Source: Telluria mixta
Lineage (GTDB): Bacteria > Pseudomonadota > Gammaproteobacteria > Burkholderiales > Burkholderiaceae_D
DNA length: 64,000 nucleotides
NCBI RefSeq assembly: GCF_029223865.1
Contig: NZ_CP119520.1
Coordinates: 2,418,001-2,482,000 of the forward strand
Direction of reading: 5' to 3'
The first letter of the stretch is position 1. Each line of letters opens with the position of its first letter. This document shows, in pieces, positions 30,403-37,471 of this stretch. A program made the translations under genes and the position numbers. The notes beneath the pieces were generated by a model. It saw only the letters and a program-made list of their open reading frames with translations, was not told the origin of the DNA and did not search any database.

Positions 30403-31425
30403 ATGGAATTTTTCAAGATTAAACGGGACATCCCGTTCATGCGCCACGCGTTGATCTTCAACGTGATCTCGGCGCTGACCTTCGTCGCCGCGGTGTTCTT
30501 CCTGGTGACCAAGCACCTGCACTTCTCGGTCGAGTTCACGGGCGGTACCGTGATGGAACTGCGCTATCCGCACGCGGCCGACCAGGAAAAGATCCGCCAC
30601 ACGCTGGAAAAACTGGGTTACGAGCAGCCGGAAGTGACGAGCTTCGGCACCGCGCAGGACATCATGCTGCGCCTGCCGATCCGCAAGGAGGTCGCCGGTT
30701 CGGGCACGTCGGCTACCGTGTTCAACGCGCTGTGCGCGGCCGAATCCGGCACGCCGAAGCAGGTGCAAATCACCACCGACAAGGGCGAGAACGTCGCCCG
30801 CACCAGCTGCGTCAACGCGGCGGGCGCGGAGGTGCTGAGCCAGCAGCGCGTCGAATTCGTCGGCCCGCAGGTCGGCGACGAGCTGGCGCAGAACGGCCTG
30901 AACGCCCTGATCATGGTGGTCGTCGGCGTGATGATCTACCTGGCCGTGCGCTTCGAATGGAAGTTCGCCGTCGCCGCGATCGTCGCCAACCTGCACGACG
31001 TCGTCATCATCCTGGGCTTCTTCGCTTTCTTCCAGTGGGAATTCTCGCTGACGGTGCTGGCCGCGGTGCTGGCCGTGCTGGGTTACTCCGTGAACGAATC
31101 GGTCGTGATCTTCGACCGGATCCGCGAGACCTTCCGCAAGGAGCGCAAGCTGTCCGTGACCCAGGTCATCGACCACGCGATCACGAGCACGATCTCGCGT
31201 ACGATCATCACCCACGGCTGTACCGAGATGATGGTCCTGTCGATGCTGTTCTTCGGCGGCCAGACGCTGCACTACTTCGCGATCGCGCTGACCATCGGTA
31301 TCCTGTTCGGTATCTACTCGTCCGTGTTCGTCGCGGCCGCCATCGCCATGTGGCTGGGCGTCAAGCGCGAAGACCTGATCAAGCCGATCAAGGCCAAGGA
31401 CGAAACGGACGGCGCCGTCGTGTAA
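30403..31425 (+). CDS. secF: Protein translocase subunit SecF
   Basis: The 340-aa partner of SecD has six membrane segments. Landmarks are SVEFTGGTVMEL in the first periplasmic part and GYSVNESVVIFDRIRETFRK, the SecF equivalent of the SecD relay motif. It is the last gene of the queA-tgt-yajC-secDF run and is followed by a strong terminator. Confidence 0.96.
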   Translation: MEFFKIKRDIPFMRHALIFNVISALTFVAAVFFLVTKHLHFSVEFTGGTVMELRYPHAADQEKIRHTLEKLGYEQPEVTSFGTAQDIMLRLPIRKEVAGSGTSATVFNALCAAESGTPKQVQITTDKGENVARTSCVNAAGAEVLSQQRVEFVGPQVGDELAQNGLNALIMVVVGVMIYLAVRFEWKFAVAAIVANLHDVVIILGFFAFFQWEFSLTVLAAVLAVLGYSVNESVVIFDRIRETFRKERKLSVTQVIDHAITSTISRTIITHGCTEMMVLSMLFFGGQTLHYFAIALTIGILFGIYSSVFVAAAIAMWLGVKREDLIKPIKAKDETDGAVV

Positions 31426-31456
31426 GTACGCGTATCGTCCTGGACTGCGTAAAAGC

Positions 31457-31497
31457 AAAAGCCGCCCGGCCTGGCCGTGGCGGCTTTTGTTTTTTTT
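31457..31497 (+). terminator. Terminator after secF
   Basis: AAAAGCCGCC and GGCGGCTTTT pair around a GC-rich loop, and a run of T residues follows. The first structured small RNA begins immediately downstream. Confidence 0.88.
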
Positions 31498-31500
31498 GCA

Positions 31501-31618
31501 TTGTGTGAAGCAGCGCACAGAGCGCCGACACAAGGCGGCCTTAAGATGGACTCGTCTCTTTCAGGACATCCCTAGTTTTGGACTTCACCCGCTCCCGCAA
31601 GGAGCGGGTTTTTTTTTA
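31501..31618 (+). ncRNA. Candidate small RNA, copy A
   Basis: A 5' hairpin (TTGTGT/ACACAA outer helix, GCGC-ACAGA-GCGC inside) is followed by a 44-base block at 31542-31585. A terminator (ACCCGCTCC/GGAGCGGGT plus T9) ends it. The 44-base block recurs without a change at 32814-32857, inside an RNA of the same layout whose hairpins differ in sequence but still pair. It may belong to the Rfam family named Betaproteobacteria toxic small RNA; I could not check. No good promoter is seen, so it could be processed from secF read-through. Its T-tract overlaps the stop of the convergent MerR-family gene. Confidence 0.72.
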
Positions 31619-32584
31619 TCCGGCCGGCGGCGGCAGCGGGATCCCTTCCGCGCGCGCCAGGCGCTCCAGCGCCGCCTCGAGGATCATGCGGGCCTGGCCC
31701 GCGGACTGGTGCAGATCCAGGTGGACTTGCGCGTCCGCGCTGTTGCGCGACGCGCACTGGGCGCTGTAGCGCTCGAAACTCCCGACCATCAGCAGCAGTT
31801 CCGCCATGTGGCGCGGGCATTCGCAGGCCAGCGCGCTGCTCGCGCCCGTGATGCCGGCCAGCGTCTCTTCGTCGAAGCGCGGGCCCGTGGGCAGGGCGTC
31901 GGCGGCGCGGGCCGGCAAATGCTGTCCTTCCAGCGCCTGCCGGCACAACGGCACCAGTTCACCCATTTCGGATGGCACGCGCGCCACGAGCCAGCCTTGC
32001 GCCCGCAGCGCGCGGATGGTCGCGCTCGGGCTGAAGCGGTACAGCACGACGACGGCCGCCGCATGCAGGGCGCTGCTTGCCGCTGCGATCATCGGGATCG
32101 CGTGCTCGTCGAGTTCGGACAATTCCACCAGCAGCACCTCGGTGCGCAGGTCCGGCCCCAGGCACTCGGCCGGTTCAAAGCGCGAGCAACTGGCCCGTAC
32201 GTTCAGCAGCAGGGTGTCGTGCGGGCTCGCGGCGATCCGGCGTGCGAGGCCCAGGCCGATGACGACGATGTCGATGGGCCGCACCGGCATGCCGTCGCGC
32301 GCGCCGCCGCCGCCCAGCGTGCGCAATTCGTCCGTGGACAAATGGGCCAGCTGGCCGATGGGATGGCCACGGTCGACCAACTGCTTCAACAGGCCGAGGC
32401 GTTGCACCTGATCCGCCGTGTACAGCCGCTGGCCGCTGGCCGAGCGGCGCGTACCCGAGATGTCGTAGCGTCTTTCCCACACACGCAGGGTTTCCACCGA
32501 CAGGCCGGCCAGCCGGGCCGCTACGCCGCTGCGGTAGGTCAAGTCACTGGCATTGTCCTGGGGTTGCTCGTCGATTGCGTCCAT
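31616..32584 (-). CDS. MerR-family transcriptional regulator with a diverged C-terminal sensor domain
   Basis: The 322-aa protein begins with a MerR helix-turn-helix (YRSGVAARLAGLSVETLRVWERRYDISGTRR split over about 17-48, then RLYTADQVQRLGLLKQL). The rest looks like the helical plus Rossmann-like sensor part of CarH/LitR-type regulators (DIVVIGLGLARRI, then TEVLLVELSELDE). The cobalamin-binding DxHxxG motif is not present, so vitamin B12 sensing is doubtful. It is bracketed by two copies of a small RNA transcribed from the other strand. Confidence 0.75.
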   Translation of the reverse strand: MDAIDEQPQDNASDLTYRSGVAARLAGLSVETLRVWERRYDISGTRRSASGQRLYTADQVQRLGLLKQLVDRGHPIGQLAHLSTDELRTLGGGGARDGMPVRPIDIVVIGLGLARRIAASPHDTLLLNVRASCSRFEPAECLGPDLRTEVLLVELSELDEHAIPMIAAASSALHAAAVVVLYRFSPSATIRALRAQGWLVARVPSEMGELVPLCRQALEGQHLPARAADALPTGPRFDEETLAGITGASSALACECPRHMAELLLMVGSFERYSAQCASRNSADAQVHLDLHQSAGQARMILEAALERLARAEGIPLPPPAG

Positions 32585-32585
32585 A

Positions 32586-32627
32586 TGAACCGAAATTGAA
32601 CAGGAAAGCTTGGATTATATCGGTTCA
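32586..32627. promoter_or_regulatory. Inverted repeat upstream of the MerR-family gene
   Basis: TGAACCG (32586-32592) and CGGTTCA (32621-32627) are perfect complements. A further TTGAAC lies between them at 32596-32601. MerR-family proteins bind such dyads, so this may be an autoregulatory operator just before the regulator's start codon. Confidence 0.5.
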
Positions 32628-32656
32628 AGTCATGGACGCTGATGATATTTGCATCT

Positions 32657-32741
32657 ACATTGGCAGTGTGTAGCAACCAAGCTGGTGGGCCGTCCTTGGC
32701 GGGACGGCCCTTGGCGCCACCTGCGGGTGGCGTTTTTTTTG
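32657..32741 (+). ncRNA. Possible small RNA ending in a double hairpin
   Basis: Two adjacent hairpins (GGGCCGTCC/GGGACGGCCC at 32688-32711, CGCCACC/GGTGGCG at 32716-32733) are followed by eight T residues. No coding sequence on the + strand leads into this terminator, so it probably ends a short transcript started in the AT-rich stretch near 32643-32660. The 5' end given is a guess. Confidence 0.45.
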
Positions 32742-32780
32742 CGGCCACGCACGAATTAGTCAAAATATTTAACAAATGTG

Positions 32781-32887
32781 AGTTCACGCACAGAGTGCTC
32801 GCGCTGTGGGAACTAAGATGGACTCGTCTCTTTCAGGACATCCCTAGTTTTGGACTTTGCCCGCTCCTCGGAGTGGGCATTTTTTTT
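32781..32887 (+). ncRNA. Candidate small RNA, copy B
   Basis: The layout matches copy A: a 5' hairpin (AGTTC at 32781 with GAACT at 32810, inner GCAC-AGA-GTGC), the identical 44-base block, then the terminator GCCCGCTCC/GGAGTGGGC with eight T residues. Both helices differ from copy A but still pair, including a G-U in the terminator stem. A TATTTA hexamer at about 32766 could be its -10. The block contains ATG...TAG for nine residues (MDSSLSGHP), so a tiny coding role cannot be excluded. Confidence 0.75.
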
Positions 32888-32901
32888 ATCCGGATGCCAC
32901 G

Positions 32902-32937
32902 AAAAAAAACGTCGTCCGTGCTTGCGCAGGGACGACG
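32902..32937 (-). terminator. Terminator of the outer-membrane barrel gene
   Basis: A 12-bp stem with one mismatch (CGTCGTCCGTGC against GCAGGGACGACG) and a TTGC loop is followed on the minus strand by eight T residues. The stem sequence resembles the arm of the dispersed palindromic repeats. Confidence 0.8.
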
Positions 32938-32977
32938 TCGGTGCAGCAGACCCGTTGCCGGGTCCGGGGAGGGGGAA

Positions 32978-33493
32978 TTAGAAACCGTATTTCAGGCCGA
33001 CGGTGTAGACGTCAGCCTTGGCGCCGAAGGCCTTGTCCTTGCCGTAACGCTCGTACTCGGCGTTCAGGGCCAAGTTCTGGTTCAGCTTGTATTCGACGCC
33101 GACACCGCCGTACAGGCCCGTGTCATAGTTGTTGACCTGGCCGCCCAGGCCGCTGTACTTGCGTTCGTTGTACGACAGGCCTGCCTTGCCGTAGCCGGTG
33201 AAGCGCTCGCCCAGGGGCAGGCTGTACTTGCCGGCGACATAGGTGCCGGAACCTTTCACGTTACCGCCGGGGATGTCCTGCTTGTCGAAGTTCGTGTAGC
33301 CGGCTTCGACGCCCCAGTTCTGGTCGAATTCATAGCCGCCGTAGATCTTGGCGTTCGTGTGGTAATCGTCGGTCGACTTGTTGTCCGCGGTGGCGGCACC
33401 GATGCCGACATAGGCGTGCGGCGTGGTGGTCTGGGCTTGAGCGGCGCCGGCGACGGCGGACGTGGCGATCAGTGCGAGCAGCAGTTTCTTCAT
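32978..33493 (-). CDS. Small outer-membrane beta-barrel protein (OmpA-like/OMP_b-brl)
   Basis: The 171-aa protein has a signal peptide ending AAQAQ, then alternating short aromatic strands (YVGIGAAT, KIYGGYEFDQNWGVEAGY, GLYGGVGVEYKL) and a C-terminal GLKYGF. It should fold as an eight-stranded barrel. It resembles OmpA-like or opacity-type barrel proteins without the peptidoglycan-binding domain. It has its own terminator and a gap of about 190 bp upstream with AT-rich stretches. Confidence 0.85.
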   Translation of the reverse strand: MKKLLLALIATSAVAGAAQAQTTTPHAYVGIGAATADNKSTDDYHTNAKIYGGYEFDQNWGVEAGYTNFDKQDIPGGNVKGSGTYVAGKYSLPLGERFTGYGKAGLSYNERKYSGLGGQVNNYDTGLYGGVGVEYKLNQNLALNAEYERYGKDKAFGAKADVYTVGLKYGF

Positions 33494-33614
33494 GGTTCAC
33501 TCCTTGGTGTTCTCGGGCTCGCGATTCGTCGTGAATCGCAATATGGTCAAGATAGCACCGTGTTTCCCTAAGAGAAGTTCTTAAACGGTAAGGAATGTAA
33601 CAAGATGAAAGTAA

Positions 33615-33668
33615 GTGACTCGAAAGTCACAAATGGTCGAAACGACGCCGGCCGCATGCAGCGGCCGG
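33615..33668. repeat. Two hairpins in the gap between the barrel gene and the HDOD gene
   Basis: GTGACT-CGAA-AGTCAC (33615-33630) and CCGGCCGC-ATGCA-GCGGCCGG (33648-33668) are perfect stems. The second may end transcription of the HDOD gene on the minus strand, though only a short T-rich stretch follows. Confidence 0.5.
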
Positions 33669-33689
33669 TGTCGATGTGAGGAACGGGAA

Positions 33690-34526
33690 TCAGGCCAGGG
33701 CGGCCGTGAGGCTGTTCACTTCATCCTCCGATTCCTGGAGGATGGTTTTCAGGGTGCCTGCGCCGACGGCGAAGTCGATGGTGGCGCCTACCTGGATGCC
33801 GGGCACGCCGGGATCGCGCTCCAGCAGCGGCGACGCGACGGGAGAGAGATCGTTGGCCAGCAGCAGCGTGTCGCCCAGGGTTTCGGGCGGCAGGGCGCGC
33901 ATGCCGTTCCACAGCGCTTCGATAGCGCCCATCACGGGGGCGGGCACGCCCAGCTTGAGCAGGACGCCGCGGCCGATGGCGGTCTCGCCGTGCTCGATCC
34001 ATTCGTCGGCGCCGCCGTCCAGCAGGCCCGGGAACTCGGCCGCGCGCGACAGCAGATAAAAGCCGCCGACCTCGTGCACGATGCCGGCGAACATGGCCGT
34101 TTCCGGATCGACGAACGACACGCGCCGCGCGATCACCTGCGACAGCGCGGCCACGTGGGTCGAGTGCAGCCATAACCGATCGGCCTTGGCGCGCAACCCG
34201 GGGTCGTGGATTTCGCCCGCGAGCTGGCGCACGATGACGGCGGCAGCGAGCGCGCCCAGCGTCCGGAAGCCCACGCGCTGCACGGCCGCCTTGACGTTGG
34301 TGACGTCGTTGCCGAAGCGGTTATAGGCGGCCGAGTTGGCGATGGCGACGGTGCGCGCGGCCAGCAGCGGCTCCGTCTGCACGAGGCGCGCCGCTTCGTC
34401 GATGTGGCATTCCGGATCGGTCAGCGCGCGCTGCAGCTTGAGCGTCGCGTCGACGTGGGTGGGGAAGTGGAGGTCGCCGCGCCCGGCTTGCGCGGCAATG
34501 CTCTTGAGGGCGTCGATTCTGTCCAT
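33690..34526 (-). CDS. HDOD domain protein
   Basis: The 278-aa protein is essentially one HDOD domain (HD-related output domain), recognised from DEAARLVQTEPLLAARTVAIANSAAYNR, VKAAVQRVGFRTLGALA and GIVHEVGGFYLLSR. The full catalytic HD residues are not evident, as is usual for HDOD proteins, which act in signalling and are often scaffolds. No receiver or GGDEF part is fused to it. The start ATG lacks a clear ribosome site. Confidence 0.83.
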   Translation of the reverse strand: MDRIDALKSIAAQAGRGDLHFPTHVDATLKLQRALTDPECHIDEAARLVQTEPLLAARTVAIANSAAYNRFGNDVTNVKAAVQRVGFRTLGALAAAVIVRQLAGEIHDPGLRAKADRLWLHSTHVAALSQVIARRVSFVDPETAMFAGIVHEVGGFYLLSRAAEFPGLLDGGADEWIEHGETAIGRGVLLKLGVPAPVMGAIEALWNGMRALPPETLGDTLLLANDLSPVASPLLERDPGVPGIQVGATIDFAVGAGTLKTILQESEDEVNSLTAALA

Positions 34527-34555
34527 GGGAAAAAATTATACCCCCAGGAACTTCG

Positions 34556-34837
34556 TCAAGGCTCGCTGAAAATGGCGTCGCAGCCCTCTTTCGGTTCCTC
34601 GGTATCCTGCAGCTCGTCGATGAGACCGAGGTCGAACAATTCCTCGACCGCGTTCATGAAGCTGTTCAGGGTGGCGGCGCCGATCAGGCGGTAGATCTCG
34701 CCGGCATCGTTGCGCACGCCGATCACCATCGGTTCCTCGCGCACTTCGGCGGGCGTTGCCACGTCCAGCAGCAGGTTGCCGATGATGTGCTTGTCGAAAT
34801 GGGGAGGCTTCTTGCCTTCGAGTAGTGCTGTATTCAT
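34556..34837 (-). CDS. Small protein of unknown function downstream of marR
   Basis: The 93-aa protein was not recognised. It is acidic, has no signal peptide or membrane segment, and includes the stretch GEIYRLIGAATLNSFMNAVEE. The ATG at 34837 follows AAGGATG and begins one base after the MarR stop, so the two are translationally coupled. The longer frame upstream simply overlaps marR. Confidence 0.7.
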   Translation of the reverse strand: MNTALLEGKKPPHFDKHIIGNLLLDVATPAEVREEPMVIGVRNDAGEIYRLIGAATLNSFMNAVEELFDLGLIDELQDTEEPKEGCDAIFSEP

Positions 34838-34838
34838 A

Positions 34839-35309
34839 TCATCCTTCGTCGGCGGGAACATGCCCGCCCGGTGTGACCAGGCCCGGCGTATCGAGCCGGG
34901 TGCGCAGCCGGCGCAGCGCGTGGTCCAGTTGTTCGAAATCGCCGTCGCCATAATCGGCGAACAGCTGCTTGCCGTGTGCGACCACGGCCGGAAACACGTT
35001 GCGGAACAGGGTATCCCCTTCCGCCGTCAGGCGCACGAGGAACGAGCGCTTGTCGTCGCAATTGCGCGCGCGTTCCACGAGTCCTTTCTGCTCGAGGCGG
35101 TCGATGACGCCGGTCAGCGTCCCCTTCGTGATCAGGGTCCGCTCGCCCAGTTCCTTGTAAGTCATGCCGGGCGTGTTGCCGAGGGTGGCGATGATGTCGA
35201 ATTGCGGATGCGTCAGCCCATGCCGGCGCACCGGTTCGGCGACGAAGCGCTCGAACCCTTGCAGGCATTCGGCCAGCAGGCGCACACTCTTCAGATATCG
35301 TTCACCCAT
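34839..35309 (-). CDS. MarR-family transcriptional regulator
   Basis: The 156-aa protein has the MarR winged helix: LTHPQFDIIATLGNTPGMTY, KELGERTLITKGTLTGVIDRL (recognition helix) and the beta-wing DDKRSFLVRLTAEG. It is divergent from an EamA-family exporter gene with a gap of about 100 bp, a usual arrangement for a drug- or metabolite-responsive repressor and its transporter. Confidence 0.88.
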   Translation of the reverse strand: MGERYLKSVRLLAECLQGFERFVAEPVRRHGLTHPQFDIIATLGNTPGMTYKELGERTLITKGTLTGVIDRLEQKGLVERARNCDDKRSFLVRLTAEGDTLFRNVFPAVVAHGKQLFADYGDGDFEQLDHALRRLRTRLDTPGLVTPGGHVPADEG

Positions 35310-35407
35310 GAAACGATTATAGCCGCCGGCGCGGACAGGCCCCAGTCTTCGTCGTTGCGGCCGCGTCCGTTACCATAGCAATCTTGCCAGACTACATTCA
35401 ACGTTTC

Positions 35408-36322
35408 ATGACCCAGCATCTGCGCGGCATCCTCGCCCTCGTCGTCGTCGTCCTCGTGTGGGGGACGACATTTCCCGCGATGAAGGAACTGACGGCATAT
35501 TTTTCTCCCGTCTGGATCATTCTGACCCGTTTCGCCATCGCGACGGTGCTCTTGTCGCCGTTCCTGTGGCGCGCACGCCGCTCGGACCTGACGCTGGGCG
35601 GCATACTCGGCTTGCTGCTGTTCTTCTGCTACCTGTTCCAGGTCGAAGGTCTCGCGCTGACGACGTCGAACCGCAACGCGTTCATCTGCGGCCTGAACGT
35701 GCTCGTCGTGCCGCTGCTGGGCTTGCTCGGCGGACGCCTGCCGGAACGCCACATCGTCATCGCGCTGCTGCTCGCGATCGCGGGACTCGTCTCGCTGTGC
35801 TGGGATGGCGGCGGCGGCTGGGGCCGCGGCGACACGCTCGCGCTGCTGGCCGCGCTCACCTTTGGCGCCTACATCAAGGTCATGGAGATGTATACGCGCC
35901 GCGCCGTCCGCCTGATGACCGTGACGGCCGCGCAGATCGGCACCGTCGCCGTGTGTGCCGCGTTGTGGCTGTTCGCGCGCGAGGTGCCGCGGGGCGCGCT
36001 CGGCGTCGAGGACGCGGCGAATTACTGGACCTATATCGGCCATGGACTGTTTCACTACTCGCCGAATTTTGCCTACCTGGGCGTGCTGTGCACGGCCGCC
36101 ATCATCTCGATGCAGGCTTGGGGGCAGGCGCGCACCAGCGCCAACGAGGCGGCCGTCATCTATGCGTTCGAGCCCGGCGGCGCCGCGTTCTTCGCGTATT
36201 TCTGGCTGGGCGAGGCGATGGGCGGCCGGGGGTGGCTCGGCGCGGCTTTGTTGATCTCCGGTATGATAGTCAGTCAATGGAATGCCGAAAGCCGGCCGGC
36301 CGCCGCGCTCGCCCCCGAGTGA
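35408..36322 (+). CDS. EamA/DMT-family transporter
   Basis: The 304-aa protein has about ten membrane helices in two EamA repeats, starting with ILALVVVVLVWGTTFPAMK, the family's usual first helix. It probably exports amino acids or other metabolites. A TTG eight codons upstream is in frame; the ATG at 35408 places the first helix at the N-terminus as expected, though neither start has a clear ribosome site. The argR-like gene starts 18 bases after the stop. Confidence 0.83.
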   Translation: MTQHLRGILALVVVVLVWGTTFPAMKELTAYFSPVWIILTRFAIATVLLSPFLWRARRSDLTLGGILGLLLFFCYLFQVEGLALTTSNRNAFICGLNVLVVPLLGLLGGRLPERHIVIALLLAIAGLVSLCWDGGGGWGRGDTLALLAALTFGAYIKVMEMYTRRAVRLMTVTAAQIGTVAVCAALWLFAREVPRGALGVEDAANYWTYIGHGLFHYSPNFAYLGVLCTAAIISMQAWGQARTSANEAAVIYAFEPGGAAFFAYFWLGEAMGGRGWLGAALLISGMIVSQWNAESRPAAALAPE

Positions 36323-36340
36323 TGACCCCTGTTTGTCCCG

Positions 36341-37279
36341 ATGCAGCAAGCTGAATTATCCCGCCTCGCGCTGGAGGCGCCGCTGCGCGTGCTGCTCGTG
36401 CATGCGGGCGAGCCGGATTCGCTGACGTGGTCCGGCCTCGTGCAGCCGCTGCGCCTGGCGGCCAAGGTGCTGGGGCCGGAACGCCTGCACGTGGACGTGC
36501 GCACCCCCGACAAATTCGCGGCCGACCAGCGCCACTGGCACCTCGTGCTCCTCGTCGCCGACGAGGCCGAGGCCGGGTTGCGTCCCGCCAACCTGCGCAT
36601 GGTCATCTCCCGCTGCCGCGCGGCGCCGTGCTGGGGCGGCGTCGGCGCGGGCGTGCTGTGGCTCGCGGAGGCGGGCGCGCTGAACGGTGCGCGCGCGGCG
36701 TTGCCGTGGTCGCTGTATCCCGACGTCGACATGCGTGCCGACCAGGCCTTGCTGAGCCCACACCTGTACGAGATCGACGGCGCGCGCCTGACGAGCTGTG
36801 GCGGCGCGGCCAGCATCGACTTCGCGCTGACCCTCGTCGACCTGCTGTTCGGCGCGACGGTGCAGGCGCAAGTGAAGGAAATCCTGTGCGTGGACCGCGT
36901 ACGCGGCCCGGACGAGCGCCAGCGCGTCGCCCTGCAAGCCCGCTTCGGCGTGCTGCAGCCCAAGCTGACGGAAGCCGTGACCCTGATGGAAGCGAACATC
37001 GAGGAACCGCTGTCGACCGACGACATCGCCCAGCTGGCGGGCGTGTCGCGCCGGCAGCTGGAGCGCCTGTTCAAGCAATACCTGGGCAGCCTGCCGTCGC
37101 GCTACTACCTCGAACTGCGCCTGCAACGGGCGCGCCAGTTGCTGCGCGACACCAACTACTCCATCGTGCAGGTGGGGCTGATGTGCGGCTTCTCGTCCGG
37201 CTCCCACTTTTCCACCGCCTTCGGCGCGCTGTTCGGCAACACGCCCCGCGAAGAGCGCCAGCGCAAGCTGAGCCAGTAA
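36341..37279 (+). CDS. argR: AraC-family arginine-responsive regulator, ArgR type
   Basis: The 312-aa protein pairs a GlxA/DJ-1-like N-terminal domain with an AraC DNA-binding domain. The C-terminal part (LTEAVTLMEANIEEPLSTDD, then GVSRRQLERLFKQYLG, SRYYLELRL and CGFSSGSHFS) is very close to ArgR of Pseudomonas aeruginosa, which activates the arginine succinyltransferase genes and the NAD-glutamate dehydrogenase. Exactly those genes follow here. It is unrelated to the E. coli ArgR repressor. Confidence 0.85.
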   Translation: MQQAELSRLALEAPLRVLLVHAGEPDSLTWSGLVQPLRLAAKVLGPERLHVDVRTPDKFAADQRHWHLVLLVADEAEAGLRPANLRMVISRCRAAPCWGGVGAGVLWLAEAGALNGARAALPWSLYPDVDMRADQALLSPHLYEIDGARLTSCGGAASIDFALTLVDLLFGATVQAQVKEILCVDRVRGPDERQRVALQARFGVLQPKLTEAVTLMEANIEEPLSTDDIAQLAGVSRRQLERLFKQYLGSLPSRYYLELRLQRARQLLRDTNYSIVQVGLMCGFSSGSHFSTAFGALFGNTPREERQRKLSQ

Positions 37280-37281
37280 AC

Positions 37282-37337
37282 ACCGGGGTCAGAGCCCGAT
37301 TTTGGGCAATTTCCAAAATTCGGGCTCTGACCCCGGT
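37282..37337. repeat. Long palindrome after argR
   Basis: Arms of 24 and 25 bases (ACCGGGGTCAGAGCCCGATT... and its complement, one base longer) flank a loop GCAATTT. The GGGGTCAGAGCCCGATTTT core is of a type I associate with dispersed repeats in Oxalobacteraceae. It may also stop read-through from argR into the ast genes. Confidence 0.75.
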
Positions 37338-37405
37338 TTATGTTGCTCGTCCAAAAATGAAAATGCCTGTCGCAGTTTGGAAAGAACGGCAAGGATTGGC
37401 TTCTC

Positions 37406-37411
37406 TATAAT
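37406..37411 (+). promoter_or_regulatory. Probable -10 element of the ast operon
   Basis: A consensus TATAAT lies 61 bases before the astC start. No good -35 hexamer is found 16-18 bases upstream (AGAACG at 17), which is what an activator-dependent (ArgR) promoter would show. No sigma-54 GG-N10-GC element was seen. Confidence 0.55.
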
Positions 37412-37471
37412 GAGTCGCTCGGCGCGGCTGCTGGAGTCCGCGCAACCTTTTATTTGGATGAGGAAAACGTC

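Noticed and set aside
27991..31533. 1180-codon minus-strand frame opposite yajC-secD-secF
   Set aside because: Same low-quality composition, and it spans three well-conserved genes plus a terminator.
31542..31585. CsrA/RsmA-sponge idea for the small RNA, from three GGA motifs
   Set aside because: Only one of the three fits ANGGA, and none is displayed in an obvious hairpin loop.
31530..32880. Shared peptide RWTRLFQDIPSFGL in two reading frames
   Set aside because: It results from the identical 44-base RNA block. Flanking residues do not agree and both frames run through terminator hairpins.
33588..33615. Possible further phased GTAAN site near the barrel gene
   Set aside because: GTAAG and GTAAC are 9 apart, but the next GTAAG is 14 away and the orientation points away from the barrel gene.
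37340..37471. Sigma-54 promoter for the ast operon, as in enterobacteria
   Set aside because: No GG-N10-GC pair of the right kind is seen; a consensus TATAAT is present and an ArgR activator gene is adjacent.
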